A program made the translations under genes and the position numbers. The notes below the pieces were generated by a model. It had not been told where the DNA came from and did no database searches. It worked only from the letters and a program-made list of their open reading frames with translations. A stretch of DNA of 64,000 nt from the NCBI GenBank assembly GCA_024641005.1, contig JAHEDX010000011.1:1-64000 (forward strand). The letters run 5' to 3'. This stretch comes from Acidimicrobiaceae bacterium. GTDB lineage: Bacteria > Actinomycetota > Acidimicrobiia > Acidimicrobiales > Ilumatobacteraceae. The first letter of the stretch is position 1. Every line of letters starts with the position of its first letter. Shown one piece after another: positions 27,532 to 39,056 of this stretch.

Positions 27532-29409
27532 CTAGCCGATCACGACGACCCGGTCCGACGGGTCGAGGCGGATGGGGTCGGACAATGACGGACTCAGGTG
27601 TGTCCGTCCGCCGCGCTCGGGGCCTCCGACCCATCCGATCGCTATGACGCCCGCGGCATGCGCCGCGCGCACGACATCACGAAACGTGGACGCATCTTCG
27701 GCATGCAGGCGCGAGGCTGCAACGAGATGCAGCGACGGTCCCTCGCTCATGTAGAGCTGATGGAAGACCTTGCGCCGTTCTGGTGACCGCATGAGTTGGG
27801 CGATCAACTGGCTGCCCGTCACGTCGCTCACGATGTAGTCGTTGAAACCGACCATGTCGGCAAGCTCGGCGCGCTCAGAGTTCAGTAGCTGCACGAGCAG
27901 TTGTGGCGCGGCGAGGGGCCTGCTCACGATCTCGTTCTTCAACAGTCTCAGATCGAGCAACGTACGACTGTCGGCGTCGGCTCTGTTCTCGTAGGAGAGC
28001 AGGATGACCGAGGTGCAGGCCATCGATTCGAGGGCGGTGACCGGGTCGCTTCCGGCCATGGTCGAGAACTGGATATTGCGCAGCGCCGGAGGTCGGATAT
28101 CTGATGCAGTGAGCACGTCATCGTCGTACATGACGAGCGCCGTCGACCCAGGCACAGCTGATTGGTCGAACTGGCCGAGGAACGACGTCGCGAGTCGGTT
28201 CCAACCGATGAACAGGAGTTGCATCTCGGTTCGCTCGGCCGTGAGGACGAGACGTTCGCCGGTGGACGGAGCCGCCTCGCTCGGCATGGGTACGAGCTTG
28301 TCCACGCTCGATCCGATGGCAACGAGCCGATCTCCCGGTTCTATGAGAGCGCTGCCGGGTGGATTGATCTCGACCATGCCACCACGTCGGATCAAGCCGA
28401 TCGGTCGGGCCTCGTCGAAGCGAAAGGTCGCGTCGGCGAAGGTGACGCCCACGAGGTCCGGTAACGCGTCGACGAGAATGTCCGCGCCGTTCGCGTCCAG
28501 TAGCTCCTCGATCACTTCGCTCAATCCCCGCTGTCGCAGCACGAGGGTTGCGATCCGCGCCGCAGACATGGTGGGAATCACCGGATGGACTGCCGGACCG
28601 GTGGCGCGGATCAGCTTCTCGCTCACCAGCTCGCCCGCGAGCTCGGCAACGATCGGCACGCGATCGAACCCGATCAGCTTGCCGACGGCGAGCACCGTGG
28701 TCACGACGTCAGCGCCGTCCGGGTCGTTCTCGTCGGCGAGTACCACGACCGCTCTCGCCTGGTACAGATTGGCGAGGCCGAGCGTCGAACTTCGACGTGG
28801 GTCGCCCGATCGGCAGATCACCCTGCGGCCTCGCGAGCCCACTACGGCCGATCGGAGTTCGTCTTCCATATCGGGAGCGTCCCTGTCAGCCACGATCACG
28901 ACCACAGCGTCGGCGCCGTCGGCGCCTGCCGTGAGCTGCTCGACGATCACGCGCATCCGTTCCGACCATCCGAGCACCACGAAATGGCCGGATTCGACGA
29001 CGATGCTCCGCCCGCGACGCATCTCGTCGATCCGTCGTTCGAATCCAGCTGCGATGAGCCCGATCAAGGTGCCGGCGACCAAGATTCCGGAGAGCGTCAC
29101 CACGAGCGCGAGGACACGTCGTCCCCAGCCGACATCTCCCGCCATCGTGCCCGGATCGAGGATGCGGAGGAGTGTTTGCCAGAAATCCTCGAAGACGGAT
29201 GAGTCGCCGCTCCCCGAGAACGTCACGCGGAACAGCGTCAAGATCACCGTGCTGGCGACGATCACCGTCAGCGTCATCGCACCGAGCCACAACAGAACGG
29301 CCCAGGTTCCTCGTGACAGCAAATCGTCGAACCGATAGCGCGCCCGGTTCCGCACCGACCGTGCGGCATCTCGGGCGGACGGTCCCGCCGGTCCGACGGG
29401 AACCGTCAT
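27532..29409 (-). CDS. CASTOR/POLLUX-type ion channel with RCK/TrkA-like domains
   Basis: N-terminal TM segments, FEDFWQTLLRILDPGT, FERRIDEMRRGRSIVVESGHFVVLGWSERM; tandem nucleotide-binding regions. Confidence 0.8.
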   Translation of the reverse strand: MTVPVGPAGPSARDAARSVRNRARYRFDDLLSRGTWAVLLWLGAMTLTVIVASTVILTLFRVTFSGSGDSSVFEDFWQTLLRILDPGTMAGDVGWGRRVLALVVTLSGILVAGTLIGLIAAGFERRIDEMRRGRSIVVESGHFVVLGWSERMRVIVEQLTAGADGADAVVVIVADRDAPDMEDELRSAVVGSRGRRVICRSGDPRRSSTLGLANLYQARAVVVLADENDPDGADVVTTVLAVGKLIGFDRVPIVAELAGELVSEKLIRATGPAVHPVIPTMSAARIATLVLRQRGLSEVIEELLDANGADILVDALPDLVGVTFADATFRFDEARPIGLIRRGGMVEINPPGSALIEPGDRLVAIGSSVDKLVPMPSEAAPSTGERLVLTAERTEMQLLFIGWNRLATSFLGQFDQSAVPGSTALVMYDDDVLTASDIRPPALRNIQFSTMAGSDPVTALESMACTSVILLSYENRADADSRTLLDLRLLKNEIVSRPLAAPQLLVQLLNSERAELADMVGFNDYIVSDVTGSQLIAQLMRSPERRKVFHQLYMSEGPSLHLVAASRLHAEDASTFRDVVRAAHAAGVIAIGWVGGPERGGRTHLSPSLSDPIRLDPSDRVVVIG

Positions 29410-29613
29410 GTGGTTGCCCTGCTTTCGTGCTCGGAGGGTCGCACAATAGCGCCGGCCTCAGGCCGAGTCACAGACGATCCCACTGCGCGTGAACTGTTGG
29501 GCGGTGGGTGTCGTCACACCGGTGGATCTCGACGTGCGGGAGCACCCGCAGGTTTGCCGTGACCCGTTCACCGTCTTGCCTCGGGTCCTCGGCGCACTGG
29601 TCGATCCGACTGG

Positions 29614-30516
29614 TCAGGCGACCGCCGGGGCCAGCACTTCGAGTGTGCGGTGGCTGCTCGGCAGGTCGGGCGCCGCGGGAACCAGGCAGATCTCCGTGAT
29701 GCCGACTGCCGCATACTCCTCCATGCGCGCCCGCACCGTCGCCTCGCTCCCGACGAGCGCCACCCTGTCGATCAGGTCGTCGGGAACTCGTGCGAAGATC
29801 TCCTTCGGGCCCGGCTTCGACCTGGCGAAGTCGACCAGTTCGCCGTACCCGGCCTCGGTGAACATCTCGCCGTACCCGGGTGCTGCGAGGTATCCGACGA
29901 ACCCCCGGCTGAGCCAGGCACGTTCCTCGTCCGACGGGTCGACCGCAGCGCACAACCAGACCGCCGTGTTGGGATGCTGCGAGGCGAGCCTCCCAGCGGT
30001 CGCGACCGTCACCATGTTCAACACCATCCGGTCCGCTGCGGCCGCTGCGTGCACCGCGCGAGGGCCGAACGCTGCCACCGTGATCGACGGACGAGACGCG
30101 GGCGGTCGAGCGAGGCGAAAACCGTTCACCCGTTCGCCGGCCAGCAAGGCAGCGACGTCCCGACGCGTCACGTCGAGCCGGTGGGCGGCGCCACGTCGCG
30201 ACCGGCCGTGCCAGCGCGCCACGAGGGAGCTCGACGTACCCAGTGCAACGTGGATGGGTCGGCCCGTCAGGGCAAGAGTCTGCAGGGCGATCGCGATCTG
30301 GACGGGCGTGCGGACGGTGACCGGTAACGGTCCGAGGGTGATTTCGATCTGCGACGTCCGCTCGGCGATCAAGGTAGCGAGGGCCGGTGAGTCGGCCTTT
30401 GCCATTTCTGGCACCCAGAGCTCGGGGTACCCCAACCGGTCCGCCAAGCGGGCGATCTCGAGGTCGGCTTCCAGTGGACGATCGAGCCACTGGCCGAGGA
30501 CTACCGAGACGCGCAT
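29614..30516 (-). CDS. LLM-class F420-dependent oxidoreductase
   Basis: MRVSVVLGQWLDRPLEADLEIARLADRLGYPELWVPEM..ITLGPLPVTVRTPVQIAIALQTLALTGRP; TACATT 6 nt upstream of ATG. Confidence 0.82.
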   Translation of the reverse strand: MRVSVVLGQWLDRPLEADLEIARLADRLGYPELWVPEMAKADSPALATLIAERTSQIEITLGPLPVTVRTPVQIAIALQTLALTGRPIHVALGTSSSLVARWHGRSRRGAAHRLDVTRRDVAALLAGERVNGFRLARPPASRPSITVAAFGPRAVHAAAAADRMVLNMVTVATAGRLASQHPNTAVWLCAAVDPSDEERAWLSRGFVGYLAAPGYGEMFTEAGYGELVDFARSKPGPKEIFARVPDDLIDRVALVGSEATVRARMEEYAAVGITEICLVPAAPDLPSSHRTLEVLAPAVA

Positions 30517-30602
30517 GCCGCGAATGTAGGGCCCGGAGGCCATGTGCACCGAAGCGCCCCTCCGCACCGAAGCGCTCGCCCCCGACTCGATACGGTGCTG
30601 AC

Positions 30603-31253
30603 ATGGACACGATCGAGACGATCATGACGACACGGGCGATTCGTCGCTTCACCGACCAGCCAGTCACCGACGCGGATATCGCCACGTGCCTGCAGGCTGC
30701 GCAGCAGGCGCCTTCGGGTGGCAACGTGCAACCCCAGCAGTACTACGTGTTCACCGAGTCGGACCGCAAGGCAGAGGTTGCCCGGTGGTATCTGGCCGCG
30801 TTCGACCGCTACGAAGCAACCCTCGATGTACCGCGCGAGTTCCGCGACGAACGGGCTCGTCGGTCGTGGGAGCGCACTCGCGATGCCAGCCGGCATCTCG
30901 CCGACACCTTGCAGGATGTACCGGTGATCGTGATGGTCCTGCAAGCCAAGATCCCCTGGCAACCGCGCGACGAACAGGGCCCGATGGATATCGGCCGACT
31001 CGATGCCTCCGTGTACCCCGCGGTCCAGAACTTCTGTGTGGCGGCGCGCTCGCTCGGGTTGGGCACCGCGCTGACGACGGTGATCCGCGTGTACGGAGAC
31101 GAGGCGCTGGCCGCCCTCGACGTCCCGGCCGACAAGTTCGAGATCGCAGCCTTGATCCCGGTCGGCTATCCCGCCGGAAACTTCGGTGTCGCCCCCCGCA
31201 AACCCGCCAGTGCGGTGACCCACTGGAATCGTTGGGGCGACAAGCGCCGCTGA
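30603..31253 (+). CDS. Nitroreductase family protein
   Basis: MDTIETIMTTRAIRRFTDQPVTDADIATCLQAAQQAPSGGNVQPQQYYVF. Confidence 0.88.
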   Translation: MDTIETIMTTRAIRRFTDQPVTDADIATCLQAAQQAPSGGNVQPQQYYVFTESDRKAEVARWYLAAFDRYEATLDVPREFRDERARRSWERTRDASRHLADTLQDVPVIVMVLQAKIPWQPRDEQGPMDIGRLDASVYPAVQNFCVAARSLGLGTALTTVIRVYGDEALAALDVPADKFEIAALIPVGYPAGNFGVAPRKPASAVTHWNRWGDKRR

Positions 31254-31324
31254 CCGATCGATCGACGCGCTGCACGGCCCTGGCGCCCCACCACCTGTGT
31301 GGCCGGCAGCCATGATGGGCGCCT

Positions 31325-31349
31325 CTCGGGTGATCACTACGCTCCCGAG
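31325..31349. promoter_or_regulatory. Inverted repeat CTCGGG-N13-CCCGAG abutting the metal-ABC ATPase start
   Basis: Perfect 6-bp arms (31325-31330 and 31344-31349) enclosing a -10-like TACGCT (31338-31343) and GTGATCAC. Confidence 0.35.
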
Positions 31350-31351
31350 TG

Positions 31352-32128
31352 ATGGACCAGACCCTGATCCGGTTCGAGCACGTCGGCTGCTCGTACGACG
31401 GCGTATCAGCGGTCGAGGCCGTCGACCTGACGGTGGTCGACGGAGAGTTCGTCGGCATCGTCGGCCCATCAGGGAGCGGCAAGACGACGGTGTTGAAGGC
31501 GTTGTTGGGCACGCTCGACGTCTCGTATGGACATGTGTTTCGCCGTCCGGATCTGCGTCTGGCCTACGTGCCGCAGGTCGAGGCGGTGGATTGGAGCTTT
31601 CCCGTCACCGTTCGCGAAGTGGTCGCCATGAGTGTCGATCGTCGTCGGTTTACACGTCTCGACCACGGCACCGAATCCAGAATCGACGAACTACTCGAAC
31701 GGCTCGGACTGAAGGCGCTCGCCGATCGTCACATCAGGGATCTGTCCGGAGGGCAACAACAGCGCGTGTTCCTCGCCAGGGCACTCGCGAGGCAACCCGA
31801 ACTGCTGGTCCTCGACGAACCTGCGGGCAGCGTAGATGTCGCGACGCGGCACGAGATCCTCCACCTGCTTGCAGATCTACACCACGAGGGCATGACGATT
31901 CTGCTCACGACACACGACATCAACGGGCTCGCTGCCCACCTCCCGCGTCTGGTCTGCTTCAACCGCACCGTCGTCGCCGACGGCCCTCCCGAACAGGTGC
32001 TCCACCCCTACGTACTCGAGCGGACATACGGCGCTCCGATGGACGTGCTGCAGCACGGCGGAATGCCGGTGGTCCTCGAATCCCGCGGGCATGGTCCACA
32101 CCGCCGCCTCGGTGAGCGAGCGTCATGA
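31352..32128 (+). CDS. Metal (Zn/Mn) ABC transporter ATP-binding protein
   Basis: GPSGSGKTTVLKALLG, LSGGQQQRVFLARALARQPELLVLDEPAGSVD; ZnuC/MntA-like YVPQVEAVDWSFPVTVREVVAM. Confidence 0.88.
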   Translation: MDQTLIRFEHVGCSYDGVSAVEAVDLTVVDGEFVGIVGPSGSGKTTVLKALLGTLDVSYGHVFRRPDLRLAYVPQVEAVDWSFPVTVREVVAMSVDRRRFTRLDHGTESRIDELLERLGLKALADRHIRDLSGGQQQRVFLARALARQPELLVLDEPAGSVDVATRHEILHLLADLHHEGMTILLTTHDINGLAAHLPRLVCFNRTVVADGPPEQVLHPYVLERTYGAPMDVLQHGGMPVVLESRGHGPHRRLGERAS

Positions 32129-33015
32129 GCGTGTTCGCCGCGCCGTCGGTCGTCATCATCGGTGTCGACCTGTTCGAACCGCTCCAGTTCGGCTTCTTCC
32201 AGCGGGGCCTGACCGTCGCCAGCCTCGCCGGCGGTCTCTGTGGGCTCGTCGGTGTCTACGTCGTGCTGCGGTCGATGAGCTATATCGGACATGGTCTGTC
32301 TCATGCCGTGTTCGGTGGCGCCGCGATCTCGGCAGTGCTGGGAGTCTCGTATTTTCTCGGCGCCGGACTGTGGGGGGTGTTGGCGGCACTGATGATCGGG
32401 CGCGTCTCCAGCCGGAGGGTGATCGGCGCCGACGCGGCGATCGGCGTCGTGACCACCGCGTCCTTCGCGATCGGCCTGGCGATCCAGTCACGGAGCGGGT
32501 CGGTGTCGCGAACGCTCGACACCGTGTTGTTCGGCAATGTGCTCGGAGTCTTCCCGCGAGATGTCGTCGCGGTGATCGTCGTCGGCACCGTCGTGGTGGT
32601 GGCGATGATCGCCTTTCGACGCGAGCTCACGTTTGCGACGTTCGACCCGGAGGTGGCAGCGGTGTCGGGTGTGCCGGTTCGCCTCATCGATGCAATGCTG
32701 ATGGTCATGCTGTCCGCCACGGTCTTGGTGTCCGTGCGGGTGATCGGTGCTCTGCTGATCTCGGCCATGCTCGTGCTGCCTGCGGCAACCGCCCGCTTGA
32801 CCACGAACTCGATAGGCAGGATGCTCTGGTTGTCGCCGCTGCTCGGTGCCGCGTTCGGATTCGTCGGGATGTACGTCAGCTGGTACGCAGACGTGCCGTC
32901 CGGTGCGGTGATCACGATCGTCGGCACCTTGGCATTCGCCGTCGTGTATCTGTCCGCCGACGTGTCCAAGCGCCGGGCGATCACCAAACTCGACGATCAC
33001 GCGGCGCTCGCCTGA
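32125..33015 (+). CDS. Metal ABC transporter permease (ZnuB/MntB family)
   Basis: Multiple TM helices; [49 protein letters not shown]; 4-bp overlap with the ATPase gene. Confidence 0.88.
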   Translation: MSVFAAPSVVIIGVDLFEPLQFGFFQRGLTVASLAGGLCGLVGVYVVLRSMSYIGHGLSHAVFGGAAISAVLGVSYFLGAGLWGVLAALMIGRVSSRRVIGADAAIGVVTTASFAIGLAIQSRSGSVSRTLDTVLFGNVLGVFPRDVVAVIVVGTVVVVAMIAFRRELTFATFDPEVAAVSGVPVRLIDAMLMVMLSATVLVSVRVIGALLISAMLVLPAATARLTTNSIGRMLWLSPLLGAAFGFVGMYVSWYADVPSGAVITIVGTLAFAVVYLSADVSKRRAITKLDDHAALA

Positions 33016-33075
33016 GCGGCCGGCGGCGGGCGCTCGGGCAGATCGGAGTGCGAATGCCGATAGCGTGGTTTGGCC

Positions 33076-34950
<1,875 letters not shown>

Positions 34951-34968
34951 TCGCCCAGGCGTCAGCGT

Positions 34969-35670
34969 TCAGGCGAACGCATCGTCGCCGGCTGCCTCTG
35001 CGCTGCCGACCGAACCGGCCTGCCCGAACTCGCGTCCATAGATCGTCGCGAAGTCTCCGAGGATCTCGTCGAACGGCAGGTCGTCGAAACTTCCTCGCTG
35101 GTTCACATATTCCATGTGGCGGTTGCCGGCCTGGTCGTACGCGTGCATCAGGGCGTCGTCGGTGCCATCGAACTCGAGTGGTTGGACGCCGAACCGATCA
35201 CACAACTCGATGTTGAACGCCGTACTCAGTTTGAACCAGCGCAACGTGTCGGGCGGTCCTGCAGGATCGCGTAGCAGCAGTTCGGCATATCCATGCCAGG
35301 CGAACAGATCGGTTCCCATCGTCGCCAACAGCTTCTCGCTGGTGAGATGATTGCGGACGTCGGCGAAACCCAGCCGAGCGGGGATACCGATCGACCTCGC
35401 CGCGGCGGCGAGCAGCACCGACTTGGGCACGCACCAGTTCGAGTCCGAGGTGGCCACTGTGCTGGCGCGGAAGGCCTCGGGAGCGTACGAGATGCCGTAC
35501 GGGTCGTACCGGATCTGATCGCGGACGGCATAGAACAAGGCGATCGCCTGGACGAGGGGCGAATCCGATGGTGACGTGTGCAGACGGGCGAATCGGACGA
35601 CCTCAGGGGCGTCTTTGTCGATGTACCAGGTGGGTCCCAGCCAGACCTCGTCGATATCGCTCGTTCGCAT
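34969..35670 (-). CDS. Transglutaminase-like cysteine peptidase family protein
   Basis: NWCVPKSVLLAAAARSIGIPARLGFADVRNH, WHGYAELLL; ATG 35670 has TATGGT 7 nt upstream. Confidence 0.78.
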   Translation of the reverse strand: MRTSDIDEVWLGPTWYIDKDAPEVVRFARLHTSPSDSPLVQAIALFYAVRDQIRYDPYGISYAPEAFRASTVATSDSNWCVPKSVLLAAAARSIGIPARLGFADVRNHLTSEKLLATMGTDLFAWHGYAELLLRDPAGPPDTLRWFKLSTAFNIELCDRFGVQPLEFDGTDDALMHAYDQAGNRHMEYVNQRGSFDDLPFDEILGDFATIYGREFGQAGSVGSAEAAGDDAFA

Positions 35671-35697
35671 CGTGCCGACCATACGAAACCGGGACGC

Positions 35698-37815
35698 TCA
35701 CGGCCCGATCGTCAGGGCATTGTCGGGATCACCGGGGTCGATGCAGGCGTTGTCGTGATGCCGGAATGCCCCCGCGTCCCAGGCGAGCAGGCCGATGCGG
35801 CACCGCTCCCAATGATTGCCCGCTATCTCGCAGTCCGATGCTCCGTGCTGTACGACGCACCCGCTGTCGCCGGCGATCGCTGCGTTGCCGGTGACCTCGG
35901 CCAGGGTTCCGCCGTCGATGTCGACTGCTCGCATCGTGTGCTCGAACGAGTTGCCGATGACGTGCGCTCCCTCGGTGTCGATCAGCTGAACGCCCCACCA
36001 ACGGGCAACGACGCGATTGCCGCGCACGGTCGCTCCGATCGTCCGGCTCAGGCGAACCGCGGCGAGCACGTCTGCGAACTCGCAGCTCTCGACGACGTGG
36101 CCCGAGCCGCCCGCGATGTCGACGGCACAGTCCCACTGCATTCCCCGGAGTGCCGAACGTACGAGCTGGAGTCGGTTCGCCCCGTCGGCCACGATCCCGA
36201 TGGCGCTGCACGAGGTCACCCTCGCATCGTCGGCGTCGACGTGCACATGTCCGTCGACGTGGCATCCGAGCATCGTGGCGCCCACGCCAGCGATTCGCAC
36301 GACGATCTTGGGTAGCCAGGCAATGCGCTTGCCCCCGCCGTGAAGCGAGCAGTGTTCGAGTCGTGAGCCGACGCCGAGCGCGACCGCTTCGCTCTCGAGT
36401 CCGTCGATCTTGGTGCGGTGAGCGCCGAGGCCGCGCAGGGTCACCCCATCTGGGACTCGGGCCGGCCCGACATACGTGCCGTCACCGAGTTGTACGATCG
36501 CGCCGGCATTCGCACCAGCCAGGACATCTGCGAGCACCAGGCGCGGAGGCGGCGCATCCGGAAACAACTCGATCGGCGCCGGGGGAGGTTGATCGATGGT
36601 GACGCGATATGCGACCGGGAGGCGCTGAGGCTTGCGGGGCGGGCGCACGAGACGCAGATCCTTGTCGTGCTGCTCGAACGCGACGGGAGCACCGTCGATC
36701 GAGTCCACCGCGATGACGTTGCCGACCGATCGGGACAGGGCGGCGAACCGACCACGGCCACTCACGTCGATGACGTGCAACACGCCGTCGAGCACGAGGT
36801 ATCGGCACTCGGCATCACCCCATGTCGTCCACGGAACGCTGCGGTCGACAAGGTCCCGGTGGCGGCGTATCCAACCGCCGGCAGCGCGCAACCGCTCGCC
36901 GTGCGGTTCCGGGATCCTCCCGGCGGCATCGGGCCCCAGACTCAGCAGCAGGTGACCACCCTTCGCGACGACCTCGGTGAGCAACGAGACGATCTGTGGC
37001 GCAGTCAGCAGGTGCTCGGATGTCTCGGCCCGGTTGTGGCCCATACTCGGCCCGAGCGCCCGGCGGAGTTCCCAGGGCTCGTCGAGAATCTCGTCGGGAA
37101 GCTGATATTCGAAGGACCTCACATCGGGCCGGTCCGACCACCATCGATCGTTCACGATCACCTCGGGGTCGATTCGCCGTACTGCCGCGATCAGCTCGTC
37201 ACTGCGCCAATGGCTGCCACCGGCGCCCCAGTGACCGTCACCCCACAGCATCCGCGATCCGTATCGCTGCACGAGGTCGAGTACTTGTGGATGGACGACC
37301 TCGTCGACGTATGCGCTGGACGGGTAACGGGCATCGGCCCAATCGAGCAGTGAATAATGGGTGCCGAACACGAGATCGGCTCGCTCGCAAGCGGCGGCGA
37401 ACTCTCCGAGCACGTTGCGCGCCGGGCCATCGTGCAGCACCGTGCGGTCGGTGTTGGGTGCGTCCCACCAGCACAGGCCGTCGTGATGTTTGGCTGTCAT
37501 CACTGCATAGCCCATGCCGGTGTCACGGGCGAGGCCGGTCCAGGCGTCAGCGTCGAACTCGTCGAAGGTCAGAAACGGGAAGAAATCGTCGTATCGATCG
37601 ATGTGACCCCACCGGTCGCGATGGTGGGCGAGCGTCTCGGCGAGCGGTGACGGCTGCAACAGGACGTCAGGAACATGCTCGTCCACGTGGGCTCGGTACC
37701 AGCCCGCGTACTGGCCGATCGGCGCCCATGCGGGAACGGTCGCCAGGTTGGCATGCACGAGCATCCCGAATCGTCGTTGCGTCCACCAGCTCGGCGCCAC
37801 CATCTCGTCACCCAT
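35698..37815 (-). CDS. GH29 alpha-L-fucosidase-like catalytic domain fused to C-terminal right-handed beta-helix
   Basis: WWTQRRFGMLVHANLATVPAWAPIGQYAGWY, AVMTAKHHDGLCWWDA, RMLWGDGHW; C-terminus with repeated VxGNxxxx beta-helix rungs. No signal peptide at the plausible starts. Confidence 0.8.
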   Translation of the reverse strand: MGDEMVAPSWWTQRRFGMLVHANLATVPAWAPIGQYAGWYRAHVDEHVPDVLLQPSPLAETLAHHRDRWGHIDRYDDFFPFLTFDEFDADAWTGLARDTGMGYAVMTAKHHDGLCWWDAPNTDRTVLHDGPARNVLGEFAAACERADLVFGTHYSLLDWADARYPSSAYVDEVVHPQVLDLVQRYGSRMLWGDGHWGAGGSHWRSDELIAAVRRIDPEVIVNDRWWSDRPDVRSFEYQLPDEILDEPWELRRALGPSMGHNRAETSEHLLTAPQIVSLLTEVVAKGGHLLLSLGPDAAGRIPEPHGERLRAAGGWIRRHRDLVDRSVPWTTWGDAECRYLVLDGVLHVIDVSGRGRFAALSRSVGNVIAVDSIDGAPVAFEQHDKDLRLVRPPRKPQRLPVAYRVTIDQPPPAPIELFPDAPPPRLVLADVLAGANAGAIVQLGDGTYVGPARVPDGVTLRGLGAHRTKIDGLESEAVALGVGSRLEHCSLHGGGKRIAWLPKIVVRIAGVGATMLGCHVDGHVHVDADDARVTSCSAIGIVADGANRLQLVRSALRGMQWDCAVDIAGGSGHVVESCEFADVLAAVRLSRTIGATVRGNRVVARWWGVQLIDTEGAHVIGNSFEHTMRAVDIDGGTLAEVTGNAAIAGDSGCVVQHGASDCEIAGNHWERCRIGLLAWDAGAFRHHDNACIDPGDPDNALTIGP

Positions 37816-37863
37816 CCTGTCATGCGGTGGGGGACCGGGGCCGAGTCGTGGCACACTCGGTCG

Positions 37864-38682
37864 GTGATCTCCGCCCCCGAGAGCGAACTCGACTACAAGC
37901 TGGCCGCGCTGGCGCGTCGGCTCCACGAGTTGGAGTCGGTGGTCGTCGCCTTCTCCGGCGGGGCGGATTCGGCGTTCCTGGCCGCGATCGCACATCGTGA
38001 GTTGGGCGCCGAACGAGCCCATGCGGTCACCGCCGTCTCGCCATCGCTGGCGGGTTCGGAAGAGGCTGATTGTCGTTCGCTCGCGGCCGAGTGGGGATTG
38101 CGATGGACCCCCGTCGAGACCTACGAGATGGAACAGGCCGCGTATCGGTCGAACGACGCAGACCGCTGCTATCACTGCAAGGCCGAGCTGATGGACGTCG
38201 TGACACCGATCGCCGTCGCCGACGGCGCCACCGTCGTACTCGGTGTGAATCTCGACGACCTCGGCGACCATCGTCCCGGCCAACGCGCCGCAGCCGAGGC
38301 CGGAGCATGTTTTCCGCTGGTCGACGCCGGGTTCACGAAGGACGATGTGCGGGCCGCCTCGCGGCGGCTCGGCCTGCGCACCTGGGACAAACCGGCGGCC
38401 GCTTGCCTCGCCAGCCGGGTCCCGTATGGCACCGAAGTCACCGTGGGCATTCTGAGTCGGGTCGAGCGAGCCGAGTCGGTGCTGCACACGCTGGGCTTTC
38501 GGCAATGCAGAGTGCGCCACTACGACAAGACGGCCCGAATCGAGGTCGACTCGGCTGATCTGGCAGCAGTCGTCGAACGCCGCGCCGACATCGTCGCGGC
38601 GTTGCGTGCCGCCGGCTACGACTACGTGACCCTCGACCTCGAGGGCTTCCGCTCCGGCAATCTGAACGCGGGCCTTTCCTGA
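37864..38682 (+). CDS. larE: LarE-like ATP-dependent sacrificial sulfur transferase
   Basis: VVAFSGGADSAFLA PP-loop, DADRCYHCKAELM, PAAACLASRVPYG. Confidence 0.88.
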   Translation: MISAPESELDYKLAALARRLHELESVVVAFSGGADSAFLAAIAHRELGAERAHAVTAVSPSLAGSEEADCRSLAAEWGLRWTPVETYEMEQAAYRSNDADRCYHCKAELMDVVTPIAVADGATVVLGVNLDDLGDHRPGQRAAAEAGACFPLVDAGFTKDDVRAASRRLGLRTWDKPAAACLASRVPYGTEVTVGILSRVERAESVLHTLGFRQCRVRHYDKTARIEVDSADLAAVVERRADIVAALRAAGYDYVTLDLEGFRSGNLNAGLS

Positions 38683-38699
38683 ACAAGTAGTTTGGCGGC

Positions 38700-39056
38700 G
38701 TGCTCGTCGCAGACATTCACCATGTGTCGCTCAACGTGACCGACACCGGACGATCCCTGACGCTGTACCGCGATCTGCTCGGCATGTCGGTGCTACCCCG
38801 ACCGAACTTTCCCTTCGGCGGGGCGTGGCTCGACGCCGGTGGAGGTCGTCAGGTTCACCTGATCGAGGCCGCTGTCCCCGCGGATCTGGGCCAGCACATG
38901 GCGTTCCGTGTCGTCGACATCGACGTGGTGATCGAACGGTTGAGGTCTGCCGGCGTGGAGGTACCGGACGCGACGCCGGTCGGGGCGACCGGGATACGGC
39001 AGACATTCGTACTCGATCCTGACGGCAACCGCCTCGAGTTCACACAACCTGCGTGA
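38700..39056 (+). CDS. VOC/glyoxalase family protein
   Basis: IHHVSLNVTDTGRSLTLYRDLLGMSVL, VLDPDGNRLEFTQPA. Confidence 0.87.
   Translation: MLVADIHHVSLNVTDTGRSLTLYRDLLGMSVLPRPNFPFGGAWLDAGGGRQVHLIEAAVPADLGQHMAFRVVDIDVVIERLRSAGVEVPDATPVGATGIRQTFVLDPDGNRLEFTQPA

Noticed and set aside
28004-29338. 444-aa Ser/Thr/Arg-rich plus-strand ORF
   Set aside because: Antisense to the CASTOR-like channel gene; low-complexity translation from codon-position mirroring.
37816-38520. Upstream extension of the GH29 ORF to 940 aa
   Set aside because: The extension is antisense to larE and reads as low-complexity sequence; starts at 37803/37815 fit the GH29 N-terminus better.
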